A stretch of 64,000 nucleotides of DNA from Salinicoccus halitifaciens (GCF_021026095.1 NZ_JAJNCU010000003.1:186001-250000); one strand, 5' to 3'; positions 35,802 through 45,564 are shown, counted from the stretch's first letter. Numbers and translations are program-made. Notes: a model not told the origin generated them from the letters alone.

Positions 35802-35830
35802 AACTTTATGTTAATTAAAAACATAAAGTT
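35802..35830 (-). terminator. Terminator of the two-component operon
   Basis: AACTTTATGTT and AACATAAAGTT form an 11-bp stem; on the minus strand it is followed by TTTTTTATATT. It begins just after the response regulator stop and separates that operon from tctC. Confidence 0.82.
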
Positions 35831-35836
35831 CATGGG

Positions 35837-36502
35837 TTATTTTTTCTTATATTTTTTCTCCGGTCTTCCCTTGTCTCCATATTCCTGGCTGACTTCTAAT
35901 TTGCCGGCGCTTTTCAAATATTCCAGGTATCGCCTGACTGTGGTCCTCGATGTGCCCAAGTATTCCCCGAGTGTTGATGAAGTCCATTCTTTTTCTTTTT
36001 CAAATGCTTCTTCTACCACCCTTAAAGTGACCGGATCAACGCCTTTCGGCAAAAACTCTTCGTTGGGTATTTTTTTATTTTGTCCAAAGTATTCATCGAT
36101 TTTGTCCTGATCTATTTCGTGTGTTCCCTGGATGAACTTCCGCTTTTCCATATAATTTTTTACAGTTTCTGCCAGTCTTTGGAGCTTGACGGGCTTCACC
36201 AGATAGTATTTTGCCCCGAGCTGCATCATTTTTTTGAAGACTTCCCCTTCTTGGGCGGCGGTGATGACGATGAAATCCATATACGGATGTTTTCTGATGA
36301 CTGCTTCCATGAGTTCGTCGCCCAGCATATCAGGCAGGTATATATCTACAAGCATCAATTCCATTTCTACTTCCTCAAGAATTTTCAAACTTTCGGAAGC
36401 GTTGTTTGCTTTATGGACTTCAACTGATTTCAAATGTTGCTGTAGATATTCTTTATACAAATCAGCAATCCTGAAATCGTCTTCGACGATTAGTATCTTC
36501 AT
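35837..36502 (-). CDS. Response regulator, CitT/DctR type
   Basis: 221 residues. The receiver domain has VEDD at 7-10, the phosphoacceptor Asp53 in LVDIYLPD, Thr in VITAA and Lys in LVKPV. The C-terminal third is a helix-turn-helix (TLGEYLGTSRTTVRRYLEYL) as in CitB/DctR-type regulators of organic acid uptake. It shares one base with the kinase stop. It should activate the adjacent tctCBA-prpBD operon. Confidence 0.9.
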   Translation of the reverse strand: MKILIVEDDFRIADLYKEYLQQHLKSVEVHKANNASESLKILEEVEMELMLVDIYLPDMLGDELMEAVIRKHPYMDFIVITAAQEGEVFKKMMQLGAKYYLVKPVKLQRLAETVKNYMEKRKFIQGTHEIDQDKIDEYFGQNKKIPNEEFLPKGVDPVTLRVVEEAFEKEKEWTSSTLGEYLGTSRTTVRRYLEYLKSAGKLEVSQEYGDKGRPEKKYKKK

Positions 36503-38109
36503 TATTCATTCCCCTCTTTCTGATATGGAATTTCTGCAATGAAACGTGTCACACCATCTGTGTGGGAGAAATCCAAATAACCGTTTAAAGCATTTATATT
36601 GTTATTTACATTATAAAGACCATAACCCCGCTCCTCTTTGGTACCTTTTGTAGAGAAACCTTTCTCAAAAAGTTTTCCTTCGTCGTCAAATCCGCTGCCG
36701 TTGTCTTCAACAATGATTTCCATCCACCCTTCAAAGTTTCCTATATAAAAATGAACTTCAGGATGCTCTATCCCGGCAACCGCCTCAATGGCGTTATCGA
36801 TAAGATTGCTTATGATCGTGATCAAGGGGTTGATCATCCCCTCGCTAACAGCTGCCTTATCCAACTGACTCTCCTCGTTTATATTAAATGGTATCCTCTT
36901 TTCTGATGACTTATTCATTTTGGCGATCAGCAGGGCCTTTATATGCTCTTCCTTGATATTAACCAGGCTGCTGTTATAAGAATCGAAATTGTCTATTTCG
37001 TCATTCAGCACTTCACGTATCTGTTGGTATTTATCCATCTCCAGCAACCCTGAGATCAAGTGCAGTTTATTCTTATATTCGTGGCTCTGGGCTCTTAAAT
37101 CATCAAATAGAGACTCCACCACTGTAAGTTTATTCGTCAATTTTGCGATTGCCGATATATCCCTCAGAATGAAAATACGCCCGACTGCTTCTTCTTTTTC
37201 ATACAGGTACTTCATTAAGATCACTATTTCTCTCCCATCGATGGTGACTCCGAAATACCTTTCTGCGATTGATTCCTCTTCTTTCAACATCTCGCCGACT
37301 TCAGGGGGCAGTGCATGGAAGATATTATTTGCACCATCATGATTGGAAGGCAGGAAACTTTTTCCTGATTCATTCGCGTAGGTGATATTTCCTGAATGAT
37401 CCGCAGCGATGATCCCTTCATCCAGTGAGGAGAAAATCTTCTCCCTATTCTTCAATATAGTTGTAATTTCCCTCGGTTCATATCCCAATGTCTGGGATTT
37501 GATGTACCTCGTGAAGAGTCTACTGACGAGCATGCTCAGGAGAAGAAAAACGACTACGATAATAATCAGAGTGGATAATTTATCCAATATATTGCTGGTG
37601 ATGGAACTCTTGAAGTATCCTGCTTTTACGACCCCTTCAAGCACCCTGAATTCATCCCCCTGGTAGATTGGTGCAGTGGATACGATTGCCGGCTCCTGAT
37701 ACCTGCCAGTTTCATAGGTGAGATAAGCTCCGAAAAGTTTAGTTTTAGCATCGTGCTCATCATAAGCTTCGTATTCTCCTATGAATTCCGGGTCAGGATG
37801 TGTGACGATTATTCCATCACTATCTTTTATGATGACAAAATCTATATCGTTCTCAAAGATGTATTGATTGGCAATTGACTGCACCGCCTCTTCGGACAGA
37901 CCCTGATTGTTAACGAGGGAAGGAAGAAACGAGATAGTCTTTGCCGACTGCAACGACAATCTTTCAGCGTTATCATAATATTCATTAGTGGAATCATAAA
38001 GTACAAATACAGAGATGATCACGACAATGGATGTGATGATTCCTATCAGTATCCCATTGATTTTGGCTTCAAGCCCCATATTCAATAATTTCCTCATTTT
38101 ATCAGGCAC
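36502..38109 (-). CDS. Sensor histidine kinase, CitA/DcuS family
   Basis: About 535 residues. Two membrane helices (near 17-38 and 180-200) enclose an extracellular PDC-type sensor with DIDFVIIKDSDG and THPDPE. A cytoplasmic PAS follows (about 225-320), then SHEYKNKLHLISG with the phosphorylated His, and the ATPase domain with NLIDNAIEA, DNGSGF and GYGLYNV. This family senses external di- or tricarboxylates. The frame opens with GTG at 38109; the ATG at 38097 is an equally possible start. Confidence 0.9.
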   Translation of the reverse strand: MPDKMRKLLNMGLEAKINGILIGIITSIVVIISVFVLYDSTNEYYDNAERLSLQSAKTISFLPSLVNNQGLSEEAVQSIANQYIFENDIDFVIIKDSDGIIVTHPDPEFIGEYEAYDEHDAKTKLFGAYLTYETGRYQEPAIVSTAPIYQGDEFRVLEGVVKAGYFKSSITSNILDKLSTLIIIVVVFLLLSMLVSRLFTRYIKSQTLGYEPREITTILKNREKIFSSLDEGIIAADHSGNITYANESGKSFLPSNHDGANNIFHALPPEVGEMLKEEESIAERYFGVTIDGREIVILMKYLYEKEEAVGRIFILRDISAIAKLTNKLTVVESLFDDLRAQSHEYKNKLHLISGLLEMDKYQQIREVLNDEIDNFDSYNSSLVNIKEEHIKALLIAKMNKSSEKRIPFNINEESQLDKAAVSEGMINPLITIISNLIDNAIEAVAGIEHPEVHFYIGNFEGWMEIIVEDNGSGFDDEGKLFEKGFSTKGTKEERGYGLYNVNNNINALNGYLDFSHTDGVTRFIAEIPYQKEGNE

Positions 38110-38368
38110 CCATCATCATTTGAAATTCAAATCTGGAAACGTATTTCTATCCTCTTTCTTCATTATATGAAAATTGCGACACATAACAATAGTATTATAG
38201 AAATAATGCTGGCACAATCACCTTTCTTTAACTCACGGTCAACTATGCTTAGTACCAATAGTTACTTTAATATACTTCATATCATTTTAATATAAGCATA
38301 TATTTTGAAACTGAGATGAATATTCTTTAACATTGATAGTAGAAACAATATAACTAGGAGGTTACATC

Positions 38369-39145
38369 TTGGGAAAACTGTATGAAGATAAAGTTGTATT
38401 AATTACGGGCGGTGCCGGCGGTATCGGACTGGCATCAGCGAAGAAATTTGCCGAAGAGGGCGCAAAAATCGCTTTGGTCGATTTGAATAAAGAATCCGTC
38501 GATAAAGCGGCGGAGGAGATAAAGGATGCCGAAGTCATCACTTTCGGCGCCGATGTGACGGATGAATCGGAAGTCGAGAAGTTCGTTAAGGAAACGAAGG
38601 ACCACTACGGTCGTATTGATGTATTCCTGAATAACGCGGGCATCAATGGCAAGACGGAAGATCTCGTCGATATCACGCAGGAGAACATCGAAAGTGTGTT
38701 TTCAGTCAACGTATTCGGTGTGTTCTACGGATTGAAACATGTGCTCCGTGTGATGAAAGAGCAGAAGAGCGGCTCGGTCATCAATATGGGTTCCATCGGA
38801 AGCTGGATCGGTTCACCGTCCATGAGTCCTTATGTCGCATCCAAACACGCGGTCGTTGGCATCACGAAATCAGCGGCGCTTGAAGCGGCGGATTACGGTG
38901 TGCGTGTGAATGCTGTATCACCGCATGCGGTCGAGACGGAAATGATGAGAAGGATTGAAGCGAACCGGAATCCTGAAGAAGCGGAAGCTGCGAAAAAGGC
39001 GGTCACCGACGGCATACCATTATCCAGATACGCACAGTCTGAGGAGATCGCAGATCTCGTCATCTTCCTTGGTTCCGACAAAGCATCCTTCATCACCGGC
39101 ACTTACCAGAGGATAGACGGCGGCGCATCAGCGTTGTCATCGTAA
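38369..39145 (+). CDS. Short-chain dehydrogenase/reductase
   Basis: A 258-residue classical SDR. The cofactor loop TGGAGGIG is at residues 13-20, with Asp in LVDLN suggesting NAD(H); NNAG and the catalytic Ser, Tyr-X-X-X-Lys (YVASK) are in place. IDGG near the C-terminus is typical of the FabG/glucose dehydrogenase branch. Translation starts at TTG with AGGAGG 7 nt upstream. No operon partner indicates the substrate. Confidence 0.9.
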   Translation: MGKLYEDKVVLITGGAGGIGLASAKKFAEEGAKIALVDLNKESVDKAAEEIKDAEVITFGADVTDESEVEKFVKETKDHYGRIDVFLNNAGINGKTEDLVDITQENIESVFSVNVFGVFYGLKHVLRVMKEQKSGSVINMGSIGSWIGSPSMSPYVASKHAVVGITKSAALEAADYGVRVNAVSPHAVETEMMRRIEANRNPEEAEAAKKAVTDGIPLSRYAQSEEIADLVIFLGSDKASFITGTYQRIDGGASALSS

Positions 39146-39163
39146 ACACCATAAAATATGAAA

Positions 39164-39195
39164 CGGCAGTGGATAATAAATTCCACTGCCGCTTT
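39164..39195. terminator. Terminator between the SDR gene and the convergent small-protein gene
   Basis: CGGCAGTGGA (39164-39173) pairs with TCCACTGCCG (39182-39191); CTTTTC follows on the plus strand. Confidence 0.8.
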
Positions 39196-39729
39196 TCATT
39201 CAAAATGTTCAATTATGTAATTCTGCTCTTCGCGCGGCGACAACAGTCTCTCGGCTTTGCCGATGGTGCCGTGGTTCGCATTCCAAATGATGTTATGCAC
39301 CTTCACGGCGTTGTTGAAATCCCCTGCCTGCCACCGCTTCAGTGTATCGATATAAAAATCTTTATACTCATAATTGGACTCTTCAGCGATTCTGAGCATC
39401 TCCTCGATACTCTCCTCCGTTATCCGCTTATGCCCCCACTTCTCTTCCGCCATGACTTTCTGATGCGTCATCTTATGTAAATCATCGGCGAATGCCTTTT
39501 CACTGATTTCATTCCCCTGCCGGGCGCGGGATACTTCAAATTCCTTTTCACCGCGTTCCAGCTGTGCGAGTTCTGAATCAGCAGGTCCCGACAGATTTTC
39601 AAGAGGATTCGTGCCATCGGCAACATTTTCAGTTTCGGAACCTGTCACATAAAAGAATATACCTAAGGAAATGGAAGCAAGGAAAATCGTGGAGAAGAAG
39701 CCAAGGATAAGCTTCAATGATGTACTCAA
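39196..39729 (-). CDS. Membrane-anchored hypothetical protein, DUF6241-like
   Basis: About 177 residues: a hydrophobic N-terminal helix (residues 5-28) followed by a soluble, charged domain with KMTHQKVMAEEKWGHKRITEE and NAVKVHNIIWNANHGTIGKA. This pattern resembles a family of uncharacterised anchored proteins of Bacillus and Staphylococcaceae; the family name is given from memory. The start is TTG at 39729 with AGGAGG upstream. Stands alone. Function unknown. Confidence 0.6.
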   Translation of the reverse strand: MSTSLKLILGFFSTIFLASISLGIFFYVTGSETENVADGTNPLENLSGPADSELAQLERGEKEFEVSRARQGNEISEKAFADDLHKMTHQKVMAEEKWGHKRITEESIEEMLRIAEESNYEYKDFYIDTLKRWQAGDFNNAVKVHNIIWNANHGTIGKAERLLSPREEQNYIIEHFE

Positions 39730-39932
39730 AAATATGCCTCCTGTAAAACTGATAATACCTTTATATAGAAATATTATCATTAACTGGTTATTAATGAAAA
39801 GAGCCTTTTAACCTAGATAGGAAAATTTGAGATAAAACGACTTTTTATATGTAAATTTCGTCCCCCCTAGTTTAAGTTGTAAATTTACGTGAATAGAGAA
39901 GTAAATTGCGAGATAAAACAGGGGGTATCCAT

Positions 39933-41702
39933 ATGGGAGAGTTTTTGTTCACCGTCCTATCCGCTGCGTTCTTCATGTTTCTGGTCGCGTGGTACTCTTA
40001 TCTGAAGACAAGGAACACCATCGGTGATTCGACCGGCTACTTCCTCGCGGGGCGGGGCCTGACGGGCGGTTTCATCGCCGGGTCGCTCATCCTCACCAAC
40101 CTCTCCGCAGAGCAGTTGATCGGGCTGAACGGCCAGGCCTACAGCAGCAACATGACCAATATGGCCTGGGAGGTCACGGCGGGCTTCTCCGTGATCGTTC
40201 TGGCACTGATTCTGCTGCCGCGCTACCTCGGCGGGTCGTTCACCACACTGCCTGAATTCATCAACGACCGTTTTGACCGGGGCACGCGCATCCTGGTCGT
40301 GCTTTTGTTCATGCTCGGCTACGGGCTCGTGACCATACCGTCGGTCCTCTACTCCGGTGCTATCGCCGTGCTTCAGCTCTTCAATGTGCCGGAGGCGCTC
40401 GGCATCACTTTCGAGCAGTCCATGTGGCTCACGGTGTGGATCATCGGTATCATCGGATCCTGCTATGCAATCTTCGGCGGGCTCCGGGCCGTCGCGATTT
40501 CGGATACACTGAACGGCATCGGGCTCTTCATCATCGGGCTCATTGTGCCCGTGCTCGGCTTCATCGCCCTCGGGGACGGTAATATGCTGGACGGGATGCG
40601 GACGATCACGCTTGAAAGTCCGGAAAAATTGAATGCCATTGGCGGAAGCGATGACGGCGTGCCGTTCGGTACGATTTTCACAGGTATGATTTTTGCGAAC
40701 CTATTCTACTGGGGGACGAACCAGTATGCCATCCAACGTACGCTCGGCGCACAGAGCCTCGCAGAAGGTCAGAAAGGCGCTTTACTTACAGGTTTTTTGA
40801 AGATACTCGTGCCATTTATGATGATGGTTCCCGGAATCATCGCATTCCATCTTTACGGTCCCGGCCTTGAAACGATGGACCTGGCATATCCTGCGCTGAT
40901 ATCCGATCTCCTCCCGACGTTCCTGAGCGGCTTTTTCCTGGCCGTGCTGCTCGGTGCCGTGTTTTCGAGCTTCAATTCGCTGCTCAACAGTGCCGCTACG
41001 ATGTTTGCATATGACATTTACAAGGTTTTAATCAATAAAAGGGCGACGGACCGCCAGATGATCCGCATCAGCCAATGGTTCGGCGTGGCGTTGTCGCTCG
41101 TCACTTTCTTCATTGCGCCACTCCTGCTCAACGCACCGGACGGGCTTTGGACGGTCATCCGCGAATTCACCGGTTTCTTCAACATCCCGATTATAGCGAT
41201 TGTCCTCGTCGGTATATTTTCAAAATACATTCCGCCGATTGGCCCGAAGGTCGCGATCATCGTCCATGTCATCAGCTACTACATGCTGATGTGGGGCCTG
41301 CCGATGTTCTTCAACATCGAAGTACCGATCAATTTCATCCATATACAGGGCATACTGTTTGCGGTCGCAGTCCTCATCATGCTGATGGCAGGGCTCATCA
41401 AACCGTTGTCGGAGCCCTTCAGGTTCAGACCGAATGCATCCGTCAGCATGGTCCCATGGAAGTATGCCATCCCGGTCACGGTCATACTGTCCAGTGCGAT
41501 GGTGTTTGTATTTATACTCTTCTCCACAATTGGCCTTGCGAGCCCTGAAAACATCGTATCCGGCTGGTTCCTGCCCGTCGTTGCAGGCCTGATCATTGTC
41601 ACAGTCTTATTGTACATGTTGGCCCTGAAATCCTGGAATAAAAAATACCAGAACTTCATCGTCGGCAGGCATGAGGAATTCGTTGAAGAAGCGGAACGGT
41701 AA
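39933..41702 (+). CDS. Sodium:solute symporter, long SGLT-like branch
   Basis: About 589 residues and roughly 14 hydrophobic segments, longer than the other SSS proteins here. SLILTNLSAEQLIGLNGQAY is the helix 1 Na+-site region of the sugar/cotransporter branch (YidK/SglT-like), and AVFSSFNSLLNSAATMFAYD the equivalent of helix 8. Substrate in this branch is often a sugar or inositol; no metabolic gene adjoins. Start ATG at 39933 behind CAGGGGG; the ORF extends upstream from a TTG without a site. Confidence 0.9.
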   Translation: MGEFLFTVLSAAFFMFLVAWYSYLKTRNTIGDSTGYFLAGRGLTGGFIAGSLILTNLSAEQLIGLNGQAYSSNMTNMAWEVTAGFSVIVLALILLPRYLGGSFTTLPEFINDRFDRGTRILVVLLFMLGYGLVTIPSVLYSGAIAVLQLFNVPEALGITFEQSMWLTVWIIGIIGSCYAIFGGLRAVAISDTLNGIGLFIIGLIVPVLGFIALGDGNMLDGMRTITLESPEKLNAIGGSDDGVPFGTIFTGMIFANLFYWGTNQYAIQRTLGAQSLAEGQKGALLTGFLKILVPFMMMVPGIIAFHLYGPGLETMDLAYPALISDLLPTFLSGFFLAVLLGAVFSSFNSLLNSAATMFAYDIYKVLINKRATDRQMIRISQWFGVALSLVTFFIAPLLLNAPDGLWTVIREFTGFFNIPIIAIVLVGIFSKYIPPIGPKVAIIVHVISYYMLMWGLPMFFNIEVPINFIHIQGILFAVAVLIMLMAGLIKPLSEPFRFRPNASVSMVPWKYAIPVTVILSSAMVFVFILFSTIGLASPENIVSGWFLPVVAGLIIVTVLLYMLALKSWNKKYQNFIVGRHEEFVEEAER

Positions 41703-41706
41703 TACA

Positions 41707-41742
41707 AAAATGCTCCGGGCTCATTGTGCCGGAGCATTTTTT
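41707..41742. terminator. Bidirectional terminator
   Basis: AAAATGCTCCGG and CCGGAGCATTTTTT pair with a 10-nt loop between the convergent symporter and the acyl-CoA-dehydrogenase-like gene. Confidence 0.85.
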
Positions 41743-41750
41743 CATGGAAT

Positions 41751-42839
41751 TCATTTCCGCTGATACCCTTCCAGCTCCCCTTCCGAATCCACAAGCAGTG
41801 CATGCTGAGAAGCGGTGAGCAAATCACGGTAGATGCGGTTCAGCGGATGGTGCCTCATAACGATATCCATCCCAAAATATGAGTAAAGATTCTGTACACC
41901 CCGGATGCCAGCGCGGGCAGCGATTTTGCTCTGCATTGAGATGTCCGTCATATCTGCCGCGTCAGCCGTCCTTGAGACATGGGCTTTCCACGATTTCTCA
42001 ACGGAATGGTAGAAATCTTTTCGTGCTTCGAGGAATGCCGCTTCGTTCTTTTCCAGTACTTCAACCGCATGACCATAACGGCTGGAGCCTGCTTTGCCCC
42101 ATGCGTCTTTTTTGGATTCGATGTGTTCACGCGCCGCTTCAAAGAAATGTCTCGCAACCCCGATCGCGGTCGAGGCGATATTCGCCGTCGCAAAAGCCCT
42201 GAATGGATAATGATAGACTGGGTCATCGAAATAAAAATGCGGACGAGTCACATCAAAACGGCGGCTGGCGGGGACGAAAGCATCCTCCACACGAATCGTA
42301 TGGCTGCCGGTCGCCCGCATCCCGAATGCATCCCAGTCCCGTTCAATCGTCACCTGGTCCGGCGTGAAGGCGAAGGCATACAGTTTCCCGTTATCCTGGT
42401 CTCCAGATTTTATCCTGCATGTCGCAGTGAACAGGCTTGCATGATCTGAACCGCTTGAAAAAGGCCATGTTCCATTCACGATATAGCCGTCATCAACTTT
42501 CCGCGCGGTACCTCCCGGCCGGTCACTGCCTGCGATGTAGAAGTCGCGTGCGGTGAAGTGTTCCCTCACCTCATCCGGTTCCATCGTCACGGCGAAGAAT
42601 CCGGCGCCAGAACCGATCTGCACGAGCCAGCCGAAACTGCCGTCCGCACGGGCTGCTTCCTCGAATATCTTCAATGCTTCCGGGAGCGGCTGCATATTGC
42701 CGCCGGTTTCTTCAGGTAAGAATAATTTGAACAGCCCTTTATCGTATATATATTGGAGCACCTCATTGGTGAGCCTGCCTTCCCGCTCCATGCAGGGCGC
42801 CGCTTTCCGGATCATTTCAATCATGTTTTCATCAATCAT
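41751..42839 (-). CDS. Acyl-CoA-dehydrogenase-fold flavoprotein in a TPP-riboswitch operon
   Basis: 362 residues. The N-terminal helical domain (LFKLFLPEETGG, ADGSFGWLVQIGSG), the middle beta domain (GTWPFSSGSDHA, WDAFGMRATGSHTI) and the C-terminal helices are seen. The serine/aspartate-rich SSGSDHA and lack of a visible acyl-CoA catalytic Glu resemble the group D flavin monooxygenases (HsaA/DszC type) that use reduced flavin and O2. It overlaps the ATPase gene stop by 8 bp and is the last gene behind a thiamine-pyrophosphate riboswitch, so it likely acts on an imported thiamine-related compound. This is inference. Confidence 0.75.
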   Translation of the reverse strand: MIDENMIEMIRKAAPCMEREGRLTNEVLQYIYDKGLFKLFLPEETGGNMQPLPEALKIFEEAARADGSFGWLVQIGSGAGFFAVTMEPDEVREHFTARDFYIAGSDRPGGTARKVDDGYIVNGTWPFSSGSDHASLFTATCRIKSGDQDNGKLYAFAFTPDQVTIERDWDAFGMRATGSHTIRVEDAFVPASRRFDVTRPHFYFDDPVYHYPFRAFATANIASTAIGVARHFFEAAREHIESKKDAWGKAGSSRYGHAVEVLEKNEAAFLEARKDFYHSVEKSWKAHVSRTADAADMTDISMQSKIAARAGIRGVQNLYSYFGMDIVMRHHPLNRIYRDLLTASQHALLVDSEGELEGYQRK

Positions 42840-43590
42840 CGTGGAACCCCGCCTTCAATAATCCGTAGATTTCCCTTTTCAGCCGAACGAATTCATCATC
42901 AAGCGTGATGTCGTGATGCCTCGGCCGTTTGAAGGGCACCTTAATCTCCCTGATGATCCGCGCCGGTTTATCGGACAGGATCAGTATGCGGTCGGATAAG
43001 TACAGTGCCTCCTCGATGCTGTGGGTGATGAACAGCACGGAGCGGCGGTCAGCTTCCCACATCCTGAGCAGCCAGTCCTGCATGTCGAGGCGGGTCAGCT
43101 CATCGAGCGCACCGAATGGTTCATCGAGCAGCATCAGATCCTGCGGGCTGAGGAGTGCACGAATGAAGGCGACCCGCTGCCGCATGCCGCCGGACAAGGT
43201 ATCGGGACGTGCCAATTCATAGCCGGCAAGGCCTGCACGTTCCAGCAGCTTCCGTGCCGCCTCCCGGTCGACTTTGCCGTTGATTTCCTGGACGAGGACG
43301 ACGTTGTCCTCCACCGTCCGCCATGGCAAAAGCGAATCCTGCTGGGGCAGGTAGCTGATGTTGCCCCGCGTGCCGTTGGCGCGTTTCCCATCAATGTATA
43401 TATCACCCTGATCCGCTTCGATCAGCCCGCCGATGATGTTGAAGATCGTGCTCTTCCCACTGCCGGAGGGGCCGATCAGCGTGACGAATTCACCGTCCGC
43501 CACATTGAGCGACAGCTTATCCAGCACGCCTTCGGCCGACTCCCCGTCGAACGTATGAGACAGGTTCACAACCTGCAGTTTATCAGCCAT
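42832..43590 (-). CDS. thiZ: ABC transporter ATPase, ThiZ-like
   Basis: About 252 residues. Walker A GPSGSGKST, Q-loop LPQQDSLLPW, signature LSGGMRQR, Walker B LMLLDEPFGALD and switch His in ITHSIEEA are complete. It belongs to the SsuB/TauB/ThiZ branch that powers import of sulfonates, pyrimidines and related compounds. ATG at 43590 follows GGAGTGGAAGGA and lies inside the end of the permease gene. Confidence 0.85.
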   Translation of the reverse strand: MADKLQVVNLSHTFDGESAEGVLDKLSLNVADGEFVTLIGPSGSGKSTIFNIIGGLIEADQGDIYIDGKRANGTRGNISYLPQQDSLLPWRTVEDNVVLVQEINGKVDREAARKLLERAGLAGYELARPDTLSGGMRQRVAFIRALLSPQDLMLLDEPFGALDELTRLDMQDWLLRMWEADRRSVLFITHSIEEALYLSDRILILSDKPARIIREIKVPFKRPRHHDITLDDEFVRLKREIYGLLKAGFHDD

Positions 43591-44362
43591 TCCTTCCACT
43601 CCCTTTCTCATCCGCATTCCATGGGATCAGCCATTTCTCAAGCAACAGTATGAAACCGAACAAAGCCAGACTGATCATCATGATGACGAATATCGATACG
43701 AACACCTGGTCCGTCCGGAATGCCGACGAGGCGACGGTCATAAAGACGCCGAGCCCCTCTTGTGCACCGAGCCATTCGGCGATGACCGCGCCCATCACAC
43801 TGTATGTGGCGGAGATTTTAAGCCCTGAAAAGAAATACGGCAGTGCACTCGGCCATTCCAGCTTGAAGAAAATCTGCCGGCGGCCTGCACCGATCATCCG
43901 CATATAATTGAGCAGCGTCGGGTTCGTCTGCCGGAACCCGTCGATCAGCGAAACCGCAATCGGGAAGAAGCAGACGAGTGTGATGATGAGTATTTTCGGC
44001 AGTGCGCCGAAACCGAACCACAGCACCAGGAGCGGTGCGAGTGCGATGATCGGCACGTTCTGCGAAAGAACCATAAGCGGATATACTGCCTGCCTCGCCC
44101 GCGGCATCAGATGCAGGAGAACAGCGAGGATGAGCCCCACCGATACGCCGATCGCAAATCCGCCCAGTGCGATGGTTATAGTCGACATGCTGTGGCTGAA
44201 GAGGCGCGGATAAATCTCGATGCCTTCCTGTATGATCTGAAGAGGCGCCGGCAGCATCCACGCTTCGATATCAAAAATGCTGACAGCGGCCTGCCAGATC
44301 ACCAGTACAATAAAGATCGCAAGGACCGGGGCGGCCACATTCCACGAAAACAGCCGGCGCAT
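43583..44362 (-). CDS. thiX: ABC transporter permease, ThiX-like
   Basis: About 259 residues with six hydrophobic segments. The EAA loop is visible as GAGRRQIFFKLEWPSALPYFFSGLKISAT, cut here into overlapping parts: RRQIFFKLEWPSA then LPYFFSGLK. It matches the SsuC/TauC/ThiX type. ATG at 44362, behind GCGGGGG; a GTG one codon earlier is also possible. The receptor stop lies only 3 bp away, so the genes are translated together. Confidence 0.85.
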   Translation of the reverse strand: MRRLFSWNVAAPVLAIFIVLVIWQAAVSIFDIEAWMLPAPLQIIQEGIEIYPRLFSHSMSTITIALGGFAIGVSVGLILAVLLHLMPRARQAVYPLMVLSQNVPIIALAPLLVLWFGFGALPKILIITLVCFFPIAVSLIDGFRQTNPTLLNYMRMIGAGRRQIFFKLEWPSALPYFFSGLKISATYSVMGAVIAEWLGAQEGLGVFMTVASSAFRTDQVFVSIFVIMMISLALFGFILLLEKWLIPWNADEKGSGRNG

Positions 44363-44365
44363 CAC

Positions 44366-45364
44366 CTATTCCCCCGCTTCGCCGGGCAGGAATTCGTTCG
44401 TGAACGCCTGATCGACGTCCAGTTCCGATTCGATCAGATCACTCTCATACATCCAGTCCATATAGTTCTGCCAGACATCACGTTCCTGATGTCCCCAGTA
44501 AGGTGCATCACCCTGGTAGACATCGGCGAGCCACTCCTGGCTTGCCATGACGAGTTCCTCATCGAGGTCAGGTTCGGCCTCAAGCAGATGCTGTGCCGCC
44601 CGTTCCGGATCCTCCATCGCGAGTCTGTACCCTTCCGCTGTCGCATGGGTGAACGCCTCGACCATCTCCGGATCATCTTCAATCAGACCTTCATTCGTGA
44701 TCAGCACGGGTGTATAGAAATTCAGTGCATCCGAGTATTCTGTGAAGTCGATCAGGTTGAGCGGCATATCACGGAGCTCGGCTTCAATGCCCGTCCAGCC
44801 GTAATAGATCCATGCGAAATCCACATCCCGCTGTACGGTCGTGAAGAAGTCCACATCCCCGACGTTCAGGATCTCAACTTCACTGAAGTCGGCACCGTCC
44901 GCCTGCATGATTGACGCGATGGTCTCCTCCTCAATCGGGGAGCCATAGCCGCCGTATGTGTGACCCTCAAGATCTGAAGGCGTCTCAAGGCCGTACTCCT
45001 CAGGGGATGCCAAATATGAAGTATTATCTTGGATGATTGCGGCAAGCGAGACGATTGATACATCCTGCAGGCGCGCCTGCGTCACGTTCTCCTGGGCACT
45101 GATGCCGAAGTCCGCATTGCCGGTCGCAACTGTCTGCTCGGCCCCCGCCTCACCTGGCAGGACGATCTCAACATCAAGGCCCTGGTCCTCGTAGTAACCT
45201 TCAGCTTTTGCGGCATAGATGCCCGTATGGTTTGTGTTCGGTGTCCAGTCGAGCACGAACGTGACCTCGGTCAGTTCGGCCTCGTCCGTGGCTCCACCGC
45301 CATCCTCTCCGCCGCATGCTGCAAGCAGCAGAAGCAGGACGATTGGAAAAATAAACTTAAACAT
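44366..45364 (-). CDS. thiY: ABC transporter substrate-binding lipoprotein, NMT1/THI5-like (ThiY)
   Basis: 332 residues with a lipoprotein signal ending in LLAAC. The mature protein starts with FVLDWTPNTNHTGIYAAKAEGYY, the hallmark of the NMT1/THI5 fold (parts DWTPNTNHTG and GYYEDQGLDV). ThiY-type receptors bind formylaminopyrimidine or HMP, thiamine breakdown products. First gene after the TPP riboswitch. AAAGGAG precedes the ATG by about 10 nt. Confidence 0.88.
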   Translation of the reverse strand: MFKFIFPIVLLLLLAACGGEDGGGATDEAELTEVTFVLDWTPNTNHTGIYAAKAEGYYEDQGLDVEIVLPGEAGAEQTVATGNADFGISAQENVTQARLQDVSIVSLAAIIQDNTSYLASPEEYGLETPSDLEGHTYGGYGSPIEEETIASIMQADGADFSEVEILNVGDVDFFTTVQRDVDFAWIYYGWTGIEAELRDMPLNLIDFTEYSDALNFYTPVLITNEGLIEDDPEMVEAFTHATAEGYRLAMEDPERAAQHLLEAEPDLDEELVMASQEWLADVYQGDAPYWGHQERDVWQNYMDWMYESDLIESELDVDQAFTNEFLPGEAGE

Positions 45365-45393
45365 ATGATGAACGCTCCTTTCAAAAACGGCAT

Positions 45394-45422
45394 AAAAAAA
45401 CGCCTTCCCGATCCGGAGGCGT
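45394..45422 (-). terminator. Terminator of the TPP riboswitch expression platform
   Basis: On the minus strand ACGCCT and AGGCGT close a stem strengthened by inner CC/GG pairs, followed by TTTTTTT. It lies between the aptamer and thiY, as expected of a transcription-terminating thiamine switch. Confidence 0.85.
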
Positions 45423-45465
45423 CAAGAACAGCGGGGACGGACCATAAGCAGTCCATCCATCACAC

Positions 45466-45542
45466 ATTCCCTACGCTGGTATTATCCAGATCAGGTCAAA
45501 GGGTCAGGATTCCTCCTTCTCAGCCGTACGGCTCCCCTATGT
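45466..45542 (-). ncRNA. TPP riboswitch (THI-box)
   Basis: The minus strand carries the conserved aptamer parts in order: GGGGAGCC, GGCTGAGA, GACCCTTTGACCTGATCTGG and AATACCAGCGTAGGGA. The two ends pair as the closing helix. With TPP bound, the downstream terminator forms and the thiYXZ operon is off. A sigma-A promoter lies just upstream. Confidence 0.95.
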
Positions 45543-45564
45543 ATCATTATTCACTTGTGAAATC

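Noticed and set aside
41879-45240. Plus-strand frames opposite the TPP-controlled ABC operon
   Set aside because: Antisense shadows of well-conserved transporter genes.
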